Part shown: positions 47,042-55,980 of the stretch, piece by piece
Numbering within the stretch: position 1 is the stretch's first letter
Layout: each line of letters starts with the position of its first letter
Assembly: GCA_942493075.1 (NCBI GenBank)
Contig: OW818681.1
Location: 496,001-560,000 of the forward strand
Length of the DNA: 64,000 nucleotides
Direction of reading: 5' to 3'
Source of the DNA: JBBQYD01 sp942493075
GTDB lineage: Bacteria; Verrucomicrobiota; Verrucomicrobiia; Limisphaerales; UBA8199
Translations under genes and position numbers: made by a program
Notes under the pieces: generated by a model
The model's database searches: none
Told to the model about the DNA's origin: nothing
The model's input: only the letters and a program-made list of their open reading frames with translations

Positions 47042-49606
47042 ATGAACCTATTCTGTTATACATTCACAGGTTTCACTCCACAGCCGATCATCCGCTTTTG
47101 TCTGGCTGCCCGCAGACTTCGCTTCTTTTTCCTCACAGTCCTGGGCGTGATGCTTGCATCCTCACCATGCGCCCATGCCCAATATCGTGTGCTATTCATC
47201 GGCAACAGCTTTACTATCGGAAGTGGCGGTGGTGGAGTTCCCGGCATCTTTGACCGGTTGGCACAGGCAGGCGGGCATCCCGACCCAACCACGGTGATGC
47301 GTGCAGTAGGCGGTCAGGATTTTCAGTTCCACACTCAGGATTCCGCCTCGCAGGCGGCCATCACCTACAATCAGTGGACGCACGTAGTGCTCCAGAATTA
47401 CAGCACGGAACCCACACACCTGGCCAGCGGCAGCGTCGCCGACCACTATGCGTACGGATCTCTGCTCTATCGCCAGGTCATGACGAACAACCCTAATACG
47501 CGCGTTATCCTGTTCGAGACCTGGTCTCGATCCGCGTCTCATTCGCTGATCACCGGGGTCTCTTCACCTGCAAGTTTTGCGAGCACCACAGAGTTTCAAA
47601 ACGAGCTGCGCGACAGTTACCATGGGTTGGCCGACACTTTAAACGTGGCCTTTCCCAGCAATCCGCCTGTAATTGTGGGACCCGTGGGGACGGCCTGGGA
47701 AAACGCCGGGGGATTGCGTGAGCCTTCGGACCCGCTGTTTGTGCCGCTGTTCGGCACGGACAATTATCATGGAAACAACAACGGGTACTATCTGGCCGCG
47801 TGCGTCTTCTATAGCTTGATTTATGGCGTGAGCCCGCACGGTCTGTCTACCAACGCCCTCATCACCGGGTTGAACCTTGGTTTAACGGTTTCGCCGGGAT
47901 TTCTCGAGAATATGGCCTGGTCCACGGTTTCCAGCGCGAGCCAAACCGGCGTTCAGGCCTTTCTCTTCGATTTCGGCGTTGCTTCGGCCATCACTACCAA
48001 TGGCACAGTTCCAGCCGATCCAGACAACCATTGGAACAACATAACCGAGGCGATCGGCGGCTCAAGCTTGGGCCAGCTTTCGAACCTCGTCACAACCCTG
48101 AACTCCACAACCGACATTGGTTTGACCATGATCAGCCGTTTCAATGGGGCCAACCAGAACGGCACAACCTCCTCGGCAATCCTTCCCATGAACGCAACCC
48201 GCGACTCGTTATTCGGCAACACCGAAGTCTTCGACGGCCAAAGCGATATTTTCCCCAGCTTCAAACTCACCCGGCTGAACCGCACGCGCACCTACACGTT
48301 CACCTTTTACGCGTCCCGCACGGGCGTCGCCGACAACCGCGAGGCCAGCTATACTGTCACTGGTCAAAACAGCGGGTCCGCGGTGCTCGATGCTGCCAAC
48401 AATCAGGAAGCCACCACTATGGTGCCAGCCATTGTACCTGATGCGTCAGGGGAGATTACAATCCGTCTTGCGCCGGGCACCAATAACAACAGCCCCAACC
48501 ACTTCACCTATCTGAATGCCATGCGCGTGGATGCGGTGCCACAGCAGGAACCCATCGCGTTCGTTCGCCACCCCGAAGACCAGAATGTCTATGAGCGGCA
48601 GTCCGCAACCTTCACCGCTGCAGTTCAAGGGACGCCACCGTATTTTATCCAGTGGCTCAGCAATGGAGTGCCCGTCGCAAACGCAAACTCCTTCATTTAT
48701 ACGATTCCCTCCGTGACAACAAACATGAATGGCGCGATTTTCGTGGTGTCGGTCAGCAATCTGGCTTACAGCGCCACCAGCAGCGCGGCTGTTCTTCACG
48801 TCCTGCCCGCTCAACAAAACCCTTTTTCCAAGTCCCTGTTCTTTGATTTCGGCGGTTCCAGCACGACTTCGATGGGACCCTCTCCTGACGATCCACTGAA
48901 TCAATGGAACAACGTTACCACCGCTGTGGGGGCTTCATCCATTGGCTCGCTAACCAATCTGGTCACGGGCGAGAACGGAGCGACGACAATCGGCCTGGTT
49001 ATGCTGAGCCGGTTCAACGGCGCCAACGACAACGGCACGACGGCTTCCCCGTGGCTCCCGCCGGACGCCACCCGCGATTCACTCTTTGGCAACACCGAAT
49101 CGTTCAGCGGATTGGCCAACGTTTTCCCGAAGTTTAAATTCACCGGTCTCGACCCGACAGCCAAGTACAACCTCACCTTTTTTGCCTCCCGCACTGGAGT
49201 TGGCGACAACCGGGAAACCGGATACACCGTTACTGGGGCAAATTCAGGTTTCGGGGCGCTGGACGCCGCGAACAACCTCACCAATTCCGTCATGGTGACT
49301 GGAATTGTTCCCAATGCAGCTCGCGAAATAATCATCGCTGTTGGGCCAGCGCCCAAAAACAACAACGCCAATCACTTCACCTACCTGGGGGTGCTTCGGT
49401 TGGACCCGGTGCTGCCACCACCAGTGTTCGCCCCTGTTTTGCGGACAGGCAACCAAATCAAACTGGACTGGACCGGCAGTGCCCAACTCCAGTGGGCTCC
49501 AGGAATTTCCGGACCCTGGACTTCAGTCACTCCCCCGCCCACACAGCCTCACCTTGAGACCATTATTCCAGGTGAAGACCGTTTCTACAGACTCATTCAA
49601 CCCTGA
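47042..49606 (+). CDS. Secreted SGNH-hydrolase fused to two copies of the unnamed ~190-residue domain
   Basis: 854 residues. The signal peptide ends near CAHAQ (~50). Residues ~52-300 are an SGNH/GDSL-type hydrolase: VLFIGNSFTIGSGG (nucleophile serine), VVLQNYSTEP (oxyanion region) and DNYHGNNNGYYLAA with the Asp-x-x-His pair. A carbohydrate esterase or related lipase/acetylesterase role is plausible. The new domain follows at 47962-48536 and again at 48836-49410, separated by an Ig-like domain (IQWLSNGVPVANANSFIYTI). The protein closes with the shared FYRLIQP module. It follows the other carrier of this domain by 117 bases on the same strand. All SGNH residues looked for are present. Confidence 0.86.
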   Translation: MNLFCYTFTGFTPQPIIRFCLAARRLRFFFLTVLGVMLASSPCAHAQYRVLFIGNSFTIGSGGGGVPGIFDRLAQAGGHPDPTTVMRAVGGQDFQFHTQDSASQAAITYNQWTHVVLQNYSTEPTHLASGSVADHYAYGSLLYRQVMTNNPNTRVILFETWSRSASHSLITGVSSPASFASTTEFQNELRDSYHGLADTLNVAFPSNPPVIVGPVGTAWENAGGLREPSDPLFVPLFGTDNYHGNNNGYYLAACVFYSLIYGVSPHGLSTNALITGLNLGLTVSPGFLENMAWSTVSSASQTGVQAFLFDFGVASAITTNGTVPADPDNHWNNITEAIGGSSLGQLSNLVTTLNSTTDIGLTMISRFNGANQNGTTSSAILPMNATRDSLFGNTEVFDGQSDIFPSFKLTRLNRTRTYTFTFYASRTGVADNREASYTVTGQNSGSAVLDAANNQEATTMVPAIVPDASGEITIRLAPGTNNNSPNHFTYLNAMRVDAVPQQEPIAFVRHPEDQNVYERQSATFTAAVQGTPPYFIQWLSNGVPVANANSFIYTIPSVTTNMNGAIFVVSVSNLAYSATSSAAVLHVLPAQQNPFSKSLFFDFGGSSTTSMGPSPDDPLNQWNNVTTAVGASSIGSLTNLVTGENGATTIGLVMLSRFNGANDNGTTASPWLPPDATRDSLFGNTESFSGLANVFPKFKFTGLDPTAKYNLTFFASRTGVGDNRETGYTVTGANSGFGALDAANNLTNSVMVTGIVPNAAREIIIAVGPAPKNNNANHFTYLGVLRLDPVLPPPVFAPVLRTGNQIKLDWTGSAQLQWAPGISGPWTSVTPPPTQPHLETIIPGEDRFYRLIQP

Positions 49607-49930
49607 ATTGTGATATCTGGCATTCACCAGGCTGGGCTCCCTCACGATCACCGACCTCCGGCCTCTGCCTTTTAGTCTCTATTTTTCTCCGCGCACTCCG
49701 CGTGAAACCCATTCCAACGCCGCGTCACGAGACACGGCCCACGGGATCGTAACGGCCTTGGCGAGGCCCGCCCCACCCATTGATGCCTCCGCCCATTAAC
49801 GACTACGCCCCGGGTGGCGACCGCCTCGCAACCCGGGGCCTTGGGGCACAATCCCGATGGGATTGACGATTGATTCGCTGCCGATCTTTGGATTAATCCA
49901 ATTCGGACTTATGCACTTTTGATGCCGGTC
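49607..49930. other. Intergenic region with a REP-like palindrome
   Basis: About 324 bases between convergent genes. It contains GCCCCGGGT (49807-49815) pairing perfectly with ACCCGGGGC (49831-49839) around a loop with GCGAC, which resembles a longer palindrome at 59917-59950. It also has a CTCCGCGCACTCCGCGTGAAA stretch near 49690, echoed near 63425. No coding potential was found. Confidence 0.5.
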
Positions 49931-51634
49931 CTATCTATGAGACCGGAAGAACAACGGATTCGACGCTGCTCCGGGCACGGTGTAAGGGCTGGTTCCCGGA
50001 AGGTCTGTCCACGACGTAGTCCAGAAGGGGGCCTCAAGATCAGATGATTCGGAGAGAATCCCGGTAAAGGTAACTGTCGGGCTCGAGCCGTTCTTTGTGA
50101 TGCTGGCTGAAGGTGGATTCTGGTCCAGATACAGCCTGGCACCGTCAGCCCGAACCAGCGCGCTGTAAGCGCCCGGCACAATATTGGTGGCCGCATTGAA
50201 ATGGGCCAGGATCTGGTCGGCACTCAAAGCTGAGCCGTAGAATGCAATCTCATCTAAATAACCCGTGTACGTGCTTAAAGCGTCGTCGTAGGCTCCCACT
50301 GAGAAAATGGCTGCCGTGCTGGCGTTGTAGCCACCGGCTCCAGTATTGGCAGCAGCAGTGTCCACTCCATTCACATACAGTTTAGCCGTAGTTCCATCCC
50401 AGACACCCACCACGTGGCTCCAGGCATCCAAGGTGGCCGTGCCGCCGGTCAGATTCCAGCCCACGGTGCTCCCGTTGCCATTAAACAAGCGCCAGTTCCA
50501 TCCCGTAGCGCCGTCGCGCTGAAAGAAAGCCCAGCCTGAGCGATCGCCACTGCTGACCCGGTTGAATACAGGGCAGTCGTCACCATCCGACGCTTCGGGT
50601 TTGGCCCAGAACTCAATCGTGAATGGACTGTCCGAAGCCGGATTCAGCGCCGCATTGAAGGGAATTGTGGTGTGCGCGCCCTTCACCGCAGCAGCACCAC
50701 CGCTATAATAGGAAGAGTGGTCCTCGCCAGCGAGAGGAGCCGCGATAGCTCCAGGTTGGTCGATGACGACTTCCGGAGTATTCACGCCATTGCCTCCGGC
50801 ACCCAGGGTGCCAACATTGTAGGCGGTCCAATTCTGAAGTGGATTGTTGTCAAGGTACAACACCGCGCCGTCGGCCATTACCACCGAACGGTAGTACTCG
50901 CCGGGTGTCGGACTGGTGGCCGCATTGTAATGGACAAGAATTTGGTCTGCGCTCAAAGCTGAGCCGTAGAAAGCAATCTCATCCATATAACCCGTGTAGG
51001 TGCTTAAACCGTCGTCGTAGGCACCCACCGAGAAGATGGCTGCGGTGCTGGCATTGTAGCCACCGGCTTCAGTATTGGCAGCGGCAGTGTCCACTCCATT
51101 GACATACAGTTTAGCAGTGGTTCCGTCCCATACGCCTACCACGTGGCTCCAGGCGTCCAAGGTGGCGGTGCCGCCGGTAAGACTCCAGCCCACTGTGCTC
51201 CCGTTGCCATTAAACAAGCGCCAATTCCATCCGGTAGCGGCGTCGCGCTGAAAGAATGCCCAGCCTGAGCGATTGCCACTGCTGACCCGGTTGAACAATG
51301 GGCAGTCGTCACCATCCGACGCTTGAGGTTTGGCCCAAAACTCAATCGTGAACGGACTGTCCGAAGCCGGATTCAGCGCCGCATTAAAAGGAATCGTGGT
51401 GTGCGCGCCCTTCACTCCAGCAGCACCACCGCTATAGTAGGAGGAATAGTCCTGGTTGGTGCTGGCAGCTCCCGGCTGATAAACGAGGACGTTGGTAGTA
51501 TGGGTGCCGTTGCCTGCGGCGCCGAGGCTCCCGAGGTTATAACACAGGGGAATCGCTGCATTGGCGGACAGAAGGAATAAGGCTGAGGACGAAGCCAATC
51601 CGAATAGTAATTTATATTTGTGTGCTTGTTGCAT
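49931..51634 (-). CDS. Secreted protein with two near-identical LamG-like domains
   Basis: 567 residues from the ATG at 51634 (signal peptide MQQAHKYKLLFGLASSSALF then LLSANA). The frame extends to 51712 but adds a charged lead. Two LamG/concanavalin-A-like domains are almost identical in protein and DNA: TIEFWAKPQASDGDDCPLFN, SGWAFFQRD, WRLFNGNGST, AWSHVVGVWDGTTAKLYVNG, YTGYMDEIAFYGSALSADQI. The short tail ends in NPLFFRSHR, like the shared terminal module. LamG domains bind carbohydrate or protein; no enzyme domain is present. It is transcribed convergently with the SGNH gene and divergently from the histidine kinase at 51930. Confidence 0.87.
   Translation of the reverse strand: MQQAHKYKLLFGLASSSALFLLSANAAIPLCYNLGSLGAAGNGTHTTNVLVYQPGAASTNQDYSSYYSGGAAGVKGAHTTIPFNAALNPASDSPFTIEFWAKPQASDGDDCPLFNRVSSGNRSGWAFFQRDAATGWNWRLFNGNGSTVGWSLTGGTATLDAWSHVVGVWDGTTAKLYVNGVDTAAANTEAGGYNASTAAIFSVGAYDDGLSTYTGYMDEIAFYGSALSADQILVHYNAATSPTPGEYYRSVVMADGAVLYLDNNPLQNWTAYNVGTLGAGGNGVNTPEVVIDQPGAIAAPLAGEDHSSYYSGGAAAVKGAHTTIPFNAALNPASDSPFTIEFWAKPEASDGDDCPVFNRVSSGDRSGWAFFQRDGATGWNWRLFNGNGSTVGWNLTGGTATLDAWSHVVGVWDGTTAKLYVNGVDTAAANTGAGGYNASTAAIFSVGAYDDALSTYTGYLDEIAFYGSALSADQILAHFNAATNIVPGAYSALVRADGARLYLDQNPPSASITKNGSSPTVTFTGILSESSDLEAPFWTTSWTDLPGTSPYTVPGAASNPLFFRSHR
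50192..51450 (-). repeat. Tandem intragenic duplication (729-base period)
   Basis: The segments 50192-50721 and 50921-51450 are nearly identical at DNA level at a constant 729-base offset (243 codons), each encoding one LamG domain. Differences are scattered single bases, so the duplication looks recent or is being homogenised by recombination. Confidence 0.85.
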
Positions 51635-51929
51635 GGGTCTGTTGGAGTGTTTTTCTTTTAGCTCGCTAACTGAAAGACGGGAACTTGCTTTCCTGATCGC
51701 CGCGAGGTCCATCCGCCTGATGAACTCGCTTTGATGCTGGCAGCAAGTACAATCGTTGCTTCAGGGCTGCCTCTGTTTACAGCTTAACACCGCATGATTG
51801 TTAGTCATGTCCCCAAATCTAATTACAAATAGAACGAATCCCAGTTTGGAACACGCTTGCCGGGGGGCACAGGTGTCTGTATGGTCACGGCGAAGCTTCT
51901 ATGATGCTTTCTTTCTACTGGTTTTTCGA

Positions 51930-53639
51930 ATGAGCCTTCGAACAGGAAAGTTGTTCGTTGGGGCTTTTGTGACTGTTTTGTGCTTTTCCTGGTTTGCCGG
52001 TTTGGCGGCGATCGCCAACGACGAAATTGCCCCCCAGCCAGATTCCGAGTTGAGCGTCCGCCTGTTTCAGTTGGATGGCGAGACCCTGGACGAAAGCACG
52101 AATGCTCAGGTGTTGAATCTTTCCCCGGGGAACCACGCGTTGAGTTTTCGTTTTGGCCAGGCGGATAGCGATAAACCTCGTCTGCGTCTGCAATACATGC
52201 TCGAGGGGATAGATAAAAAATGGAAGGAAATCGGTGTGGAAGGAATGCGCGTAACGGTGCGCTTCCAGAATGCAGCGGAGGATATCGTCGGCGAAACCAG
52301 CTTTAAAGTATTGGGAAACAGCCCGGGCTGGCGGGGAGCAATCACCAACTCCTACTTCGTCCCCTCGCGCCAAAAGGTAACCGTGCCCGAGGGCGCCGTT
52401 AGAATGGTTCTGCTGCTCGTTTCCGGAGGCCCCATCGAGAACGTGGGAGTTTTAGCCATCGACGATTTGAACGTGAGGGTCACCGACGCGCTGACTGGGC
52501 GGCAGGAACTGTGGCTAAACTACGATTTCGAAAAAGGCAAAGACCTCGACGCTCCGACAGGGACACCTCTCGATTGGGTTCGTGGTGGCCTGCGGCGGGA
52601 CATCCTTCAAGTCGTGCGGTGTGGCGAGTTGCCCACTAACCATGTCCTGGCTGCGCTGGATTCCCACATCCAAAGTTTTGGCGAATGGTTCTGCACCGTT
52701 CCTTTGAAAGGCCACGCCAAGCCCGGCGATGTTTTAACGCTCGACTGGAAGCAGATATATAGCGTTGGAATCGGGGGGCGGCACTTCAGTGTCTATGACG
52801 TTGTTCCACCCGGTCGATATACATTTCGCGTCGTCGGCCTGTCAGTACCTGATGAGGTGGAAGTGGCGTCGATTGCTTTACCGATTTATGTGCCGGTTAC
52901 CTTTTTTCGATCGGTTTGGTTTATTGCTTTGTGCGTGGGGATTGGTTCGGCTGTGGTAGGGGTGGGAGCACGGCACCTCACACGGCGTCGCATGCAGCTC
53001 CAGATGGAACGGTTGCGATGGCAACAGTCGCTGGAGCGGGAGAGAACGCGGATTGCGCGGGACATCCACGATGACATCGGCTCAGGACTCACGCGAATCT
53101 CCATGCTGAGCGAGGCAGCGCGAGAACAATTGAAGCAGTCGGTTCAGCCGATGGATGAATTGGATGAAATCAGCACCACAACGCGCGCAATAGTGGGTTC
53201 GCTCGATGAAATCGTTTGGGCGGTCAACCCAAGCCACGACAAGCTTGATAGCCTTGTTGCCTATTGCGGAAAGTATGCTCAGGACTACTTCAAGATCATT
53301 GGAATCCAATGCCGCTTGAACCTGGACTTTGACGTCCCGGACTGGACGTTGACCTCCCAGGTCCGGCACAATCTTTTCCTTTCCTTTAAGGAAATTTTGA
53401 GCAATGCAGCCCGGCATGCCCGGGCAACGGCCGTCCGCGTCTCCTTCACAATGGGTGTCGATTGTTTTACTCTGACCGTCCAGGATGACGGCCAGGGCTT
53501 TGATCCCGAGCTTGTTTCCAGGGGCAATGGATTGAACAATATGCGCCAGCGGCTGAGCGAGATCGGCGGACAATGCCTTGTTGAAAGCAACCCCGGCACT
53601 GGAACGACTGTTCAGCTTATCATCAAGAAACAACCATGA
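51930..53639 (+). CDS. Membrane histidine kinase with periplasmic sensor domain (HisKA_3)
   Basis: 569 residues from the ATG at 51930, which gives a signal/anchor (LFVGAFVTVLCFSWFAGLAAIA); the frame runs back to 51798. An extracytoplasmic region of ~300 residues has beta-rich parts, starting with a Y_Y_Y-like segment (LSPGNHALSFRFGQ, LQYMLEGIDKKWKEIG) and followed by VPEGAVRMVLLLVSGG (jelly-roll-like). A membrane helix (SVWFIALCVGIGSAVVGVGA, ~328-348) leads to HisKA_3 (RTRIARDIHDDIGSGLTRI, phospho-His in DIHDDI) and HATPase_c (KEILSNAARHARA, VQDDGQGFDP, GNGLNNMRQRL). It is followed 13 bases later by a response regulator. The sensor part may detect sugar or polysaccharide cues, given the nearby secreted proteins (inference). 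Confidence 0.92.
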   Translation: MSLRTGKLFVGAFVTVLCFSWFAGLAAIANDEIAPQPDSELSVRLFQLDGETLDESTNAQVLNLSPGNHALSFRFGQADSDKPRLRLQYMLEGIDKKWKEIGVEGMRVTVRFQNAAEDIVGETSFKVLGNSPGWRGAITNSYFVPSRQKVTVPEGAVRMVLLLVSGGPIENVGVLAIDDLNVRVTDALTGRQELWLNYDFEKGKDLDAPTGTPLDWVRGGLRRDILQVVRCGELPTNHVLAALDSHIQSFGEWFCTVPLKGHAKPGDVLTLDWKQIYSVGIGGRHFSVYDVVPPGRYTFRVVGLSVPDEVEVASIALPIYVPVTFFRSVWFIALCVGIGSAVVGVGARHLTRRRMQLQMERLRWQQSLERERTRIARDIHDDIGSGLTRISMLSEAAREQLKQSVQPMDELDEISTTTRAIVGSLDEIVWAVNPSHDKLDSLVAYCGKYAQDYFKIIGIQCRLNLDFDVPDWTLTSQVRHNLFLSFKEILSNAARHARATAVRVSFTMGVDCFTLTVQDDGQGFDPELVSRGNGLNNMRQRLSEIGGQCLVESNPGTGTTVQLIIKKQP

Positions 53640-53652
53640 GCATTTTCGAGAT

Positions 53653-54366
53653 ATGAAAGAGTCGGGAGAAAGCTCGCGAGAAAAGGGCTCGGATGCCGCG
53701 GCGGGCAGCAAGCCAGGCGCCCAACGGATTTGCATCGTGGAAGATGACGAGCGGATGTGCGAGATCCTGAGTGGCTGGATCGAATCAGTGGACGAGTTCA
53801 CCTGTGCTGGCTCCTACGGTGACGGTCCCAGCGCGGTTAAGGGTTTGCCCGGCTGCGCGCCCCAGATTGTGCTCATGGATATTAATCTGCCGGGCTTCAA
53901 CGGCGTCGAGTGCGTGCGCAAACTCAAGGATCAGATGCCCCACACTCAGTTTGTCATGCTCACCGTCTATGAAGATTCTGAGCACATTTTTAATGCGCTG
54001 GAGGCGGGGGCCGTCGGGTATTTGTTAAAGCGGAGCAGCCGTGGGGAGATCATCCAGGCACTGCAGGACGTTCGCGCCGGCGGGTCTCCCATGACCAGCC
54101 TGATTGCCCGCAAGGTGGTTCAAGCGTTCCAGAAGCCGCAGCATTCGGAGCTGGAACAGCTTTCATCCCGGGAGCGCGAGGTATTGAACCTGATGGCTCA
54201 GGGTTTCTTTTGCAAGGAGATTGCCGAGACCCTGGAAATCAGAGTCAACACTGTTTACACATACATTCGGCGAATTTACGAAAAACTCCACGTTCGCTCC
54301 CGCATGGGAGCCGTTAAGAAGCTCATGACCCCGATGCAAGACGGATCACTGAAAACTTTGAAATAG
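53653..54366 (+). CDS. Response regulator, NarL/FixJ family
   Basis: 237 residues from the ATG at 53653. A charged ~24-residue leader precedes the receiver: ICIVEDDERMCEIL (acidic pair), IVLMDINLPGFNG (phospho-Asp) and YLLKRSS (Lys). LuxR-type HTH: LSSREREVLNLMAQGFFCK, IAETLEIRVNTVYTYIRRIYEKL. All receiver residues are present. Partner of the kinase 13 bases upstream. It is the third such pair in the window. Confidence 0.93.
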   Translation: MKESGESSREKGSDAAAGSKPGAQRICIVEDDERMCEILSGWIESVDEFTCAGSYGDGPSAVKGLPGCAPQIVLMDINLPGFNGVECVRKLKDQMPHTQFVMLTVYEDSEHIFNALEAGAVGYLLKRSSRGEIIQALQDVRAGGSPMTSLIARKVVQAFQKPQHSELEQLSSREREVLNLMAQGFFCKEIAETLEIRVNTVYTYIRRIYEKLHVRSRMGAVKKLMTPMQDGSLKTLK

Positions 54367-54401
54367 GGAGCCCTTCTTGAGCAACCAGAAAGGTTGCGGG
54401 A

Positions 54402-55403
54402 TTAGTCGAATAGCCTTTCAAAAGCATCCACAACCGTTCTAACAAATTCGGAGCTGCTAGCGCCGGGTGGTGTGTCGATCTTCTCGCGCAGGAATGCGGG
54501 AGACATTTTTTCGAGGCTGCTGCGCAACTCGATCGCCTGAATACCAGGAGAGGCTGTCTCCAATTCAGGCTTGTTGAGGAATTCCCAAAACGCTTCCAGC
54601 GCGGCAAATCGCGATGGCCAATCGATCCAGCAAGGAAACTCCGACTGGGGTATGCGCCAGGTTATGAGAAAACGCCACTCTTCGCGACGCAACCAGAAAC
54701 GTTTCTCCCGGCCTGGGCGGTTGGACAGCACGTGACCGGAGCGCTCCAAATCGTTAAGGGTCGACTGAATTGTGCGTGGAAAATAGGCAAGCTGTTCTGC
54801 CATCTTCGTCGGTTGACCCGACTCACATGCGAGCAGATAGGCCATTATCTCCGCGCGCGCCTGAACTCCGAAGAGGCTTCGAAGTTTGAACAACAAATTG
54901 GTGGCGCGATTCGGATCCGGCGACTGGCTGAGCTGACGGAGTCTAACTACGCCGCGCTTCCAACCATGCCTCGCGAACAACTCGTCCGCCTCCCCAAAAA
55001 CAGGCACACCTGGAAAGAGCAATTCAGTTTTGGATGAGGGTTTGGCGGCGCGCAGGAAAGTTCGCCATTTATGGTTTACCGCACGTCGGCTCAGGTGTTC
55101 AGCAATGCCGTTCAAAAGGGACCGCTTGCCGAAATACTGTGACATGTTTTGTAAACGCTGAAGGTTTACCAACTGGCTGTTGGTATTCAGCCAGTCGAGC
55201 ACTTCATCCAGCAGCCTTGGGTCATGCCGTCCGAACGTGGTCGTCACAAGCAGGAGTGCCTCGGGATCGACAATCCAAAAATCGTCTCCATCGATGCTGC
55301 CAGCCACACCCAAAGCACTCCATTGCCGCCAAAGAAAGTCCAAGAGACGTTTTTGCAGGCGTTCTTTAAATGTGTTTAATGAGATTTCCATGGCCAAGTG
55401 CAT
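54402..55403 (-). CDS. Winged-helix-like protein paired with a nucleotidyltransferase (putative antitoxin/regulator)
   Basis: About 333 residues from the ATG at 55403 (an ATG at 55391 and a TTG at 55418 are alternatives); all overlap the end of the upstream nucleotidyltransferase gene. Mid-protein, LRSLFGVQARAEIMAYLLACESGQPTKMAEQL and FPRTIQSTLNDLERSGHVLSNRPGREKRFWL read as a winged-helix DNA-binding domain. The N-terminal ~120 residues are helical. Unlike textbook AbiEi, the DNA-binding gene comes after the nucleotidyltransferase. Role as regulator or antitoxin is inferred from the pairing. Confidence 0.7.
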   Translation of the reverse strand: MHLAMEISLNTFKERLQKRLLDFLWRQWSALGVAGSIDGDDFWIVDPEALLLVTTTFGRHDPRLLDEVLDWLNTNSQLVNLQRLQNMSQYFGKRSLLNGIAEHLSRRAVNHKWRTFLRAAKPSSKTELLFPGVPVFGEADELFARHGWKRGVVRLRQLSQSPDPNRATNLLFKLRSLFGVQARAEIMAYLLACESGQPTKMAEQLAYFPRTIQSTLNDLERSGHVLSNRPGREKRFWLRREEWRFLITWRIPQSEFPCWIDWPSRFAALEAFWEFLNKPELETASPGIQAIELRSSLEKMSPAFLREKIDTPPGASSSEFVRTVVDAFERLFD

Positions 55404-55956
55404 TGAGAACTTCTGCAATCAATTGGTGAAATGCAGCGGAGTCGTCCTGGGTGAAAACCCAGCGTGTTGCTGCTCGGACTTCCTCTTCTGTAGGCGAAAG
55501 TTTCTCCAAATCCGTGAAGTGCCGCCCGCCTTGATCAGCCGCTGCAAACAACTTGAAATGAATCTGATCGTATCGGCTGATGAAGCTGACAGTGAGCAGT
55601 GGGCCAAATTCTTTCGCCATCAATCGCTCCGTCATACCTCCAGGAAGGCCGAGGCGAAATAGGTGTTCATCAGCAGGACCATCGTTGAGCCATCCGTCTG
55701 GCAGCTTGAGCTCGACTTGAACTGCCGTCGCATCTTCTTGCAGCCAATCGGGTAGGGGGCGGGCACAAAGCAATTGACCGTTCTCGATAATCGCCAGGAC
55801 ATCGACGTCTTTCGTCGTTCGTGTGACTAACTTCAAAGCTATTAGCGCCGAACCGCCACAAACCACCAAGTGCAGCACAGGCCGTTGTCGGGTGACCATC
55901 AGATTGCCCAAAAGGGTCAAGGCCTGAACCATTGCGTTTTGATCTATCCCCTGCAC
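55366..55956 (-). CDS. Nucleotidyltransferase (AbiEii/MenT-like), putative toxin
   Basis: 196 residues from a GTG at 55956 (the ATG at 55932 would give 188). VVCGGSALIALKL and TKDVDVLAI carry the Gly-Ser ... Asp-x-Asp signature of the nucleotidyltransferase fold seen in AbiEii and MenT toxins, some of which modify tRNA ends. No fused domain. It overlaps the DNA-binding gene downstream. A 12-base perfect palindrome sits 13 bases upstream of the GTG. The toxin role is inferred by analogy; a housekeeping nucleotidyltransferase cannot be excluded. Confidence 0.72.
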   Translation of the reverse strand: MQGIDQNAMVQALTLLGNLMVTRQRPVLHLVVCGGSALIALKLVTRTTKDVDVLAIIENGQLLCARPLPDWLQEDATAVQVELKLPDGWLNDGPADEHLFRLGLPGGMTERLMAKEFGPLLTVSFISRYDQIHFKLFAAADQGGRHFTDLEKLSPTEEEVRAATRWVFTQDDSAAFHQLIAEVLNALGHGNLIKHI

Positions 55957-55968
55957 ACAGATAATTTA

Positions 55969-55980
55969 AATACGCGTATT
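55969..55980. promoter_or_regulatory. Perfect 12-base palindrome upstream of the nucleotidyltransferase gene
   Basis: AATACGCGTATT, a perfect palindrome, centred about 18 bases before the GTG start. It is a candidate operator for the winged-helix partner protein; binding is not shown and the site could be chance. Confidence 0.4.
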
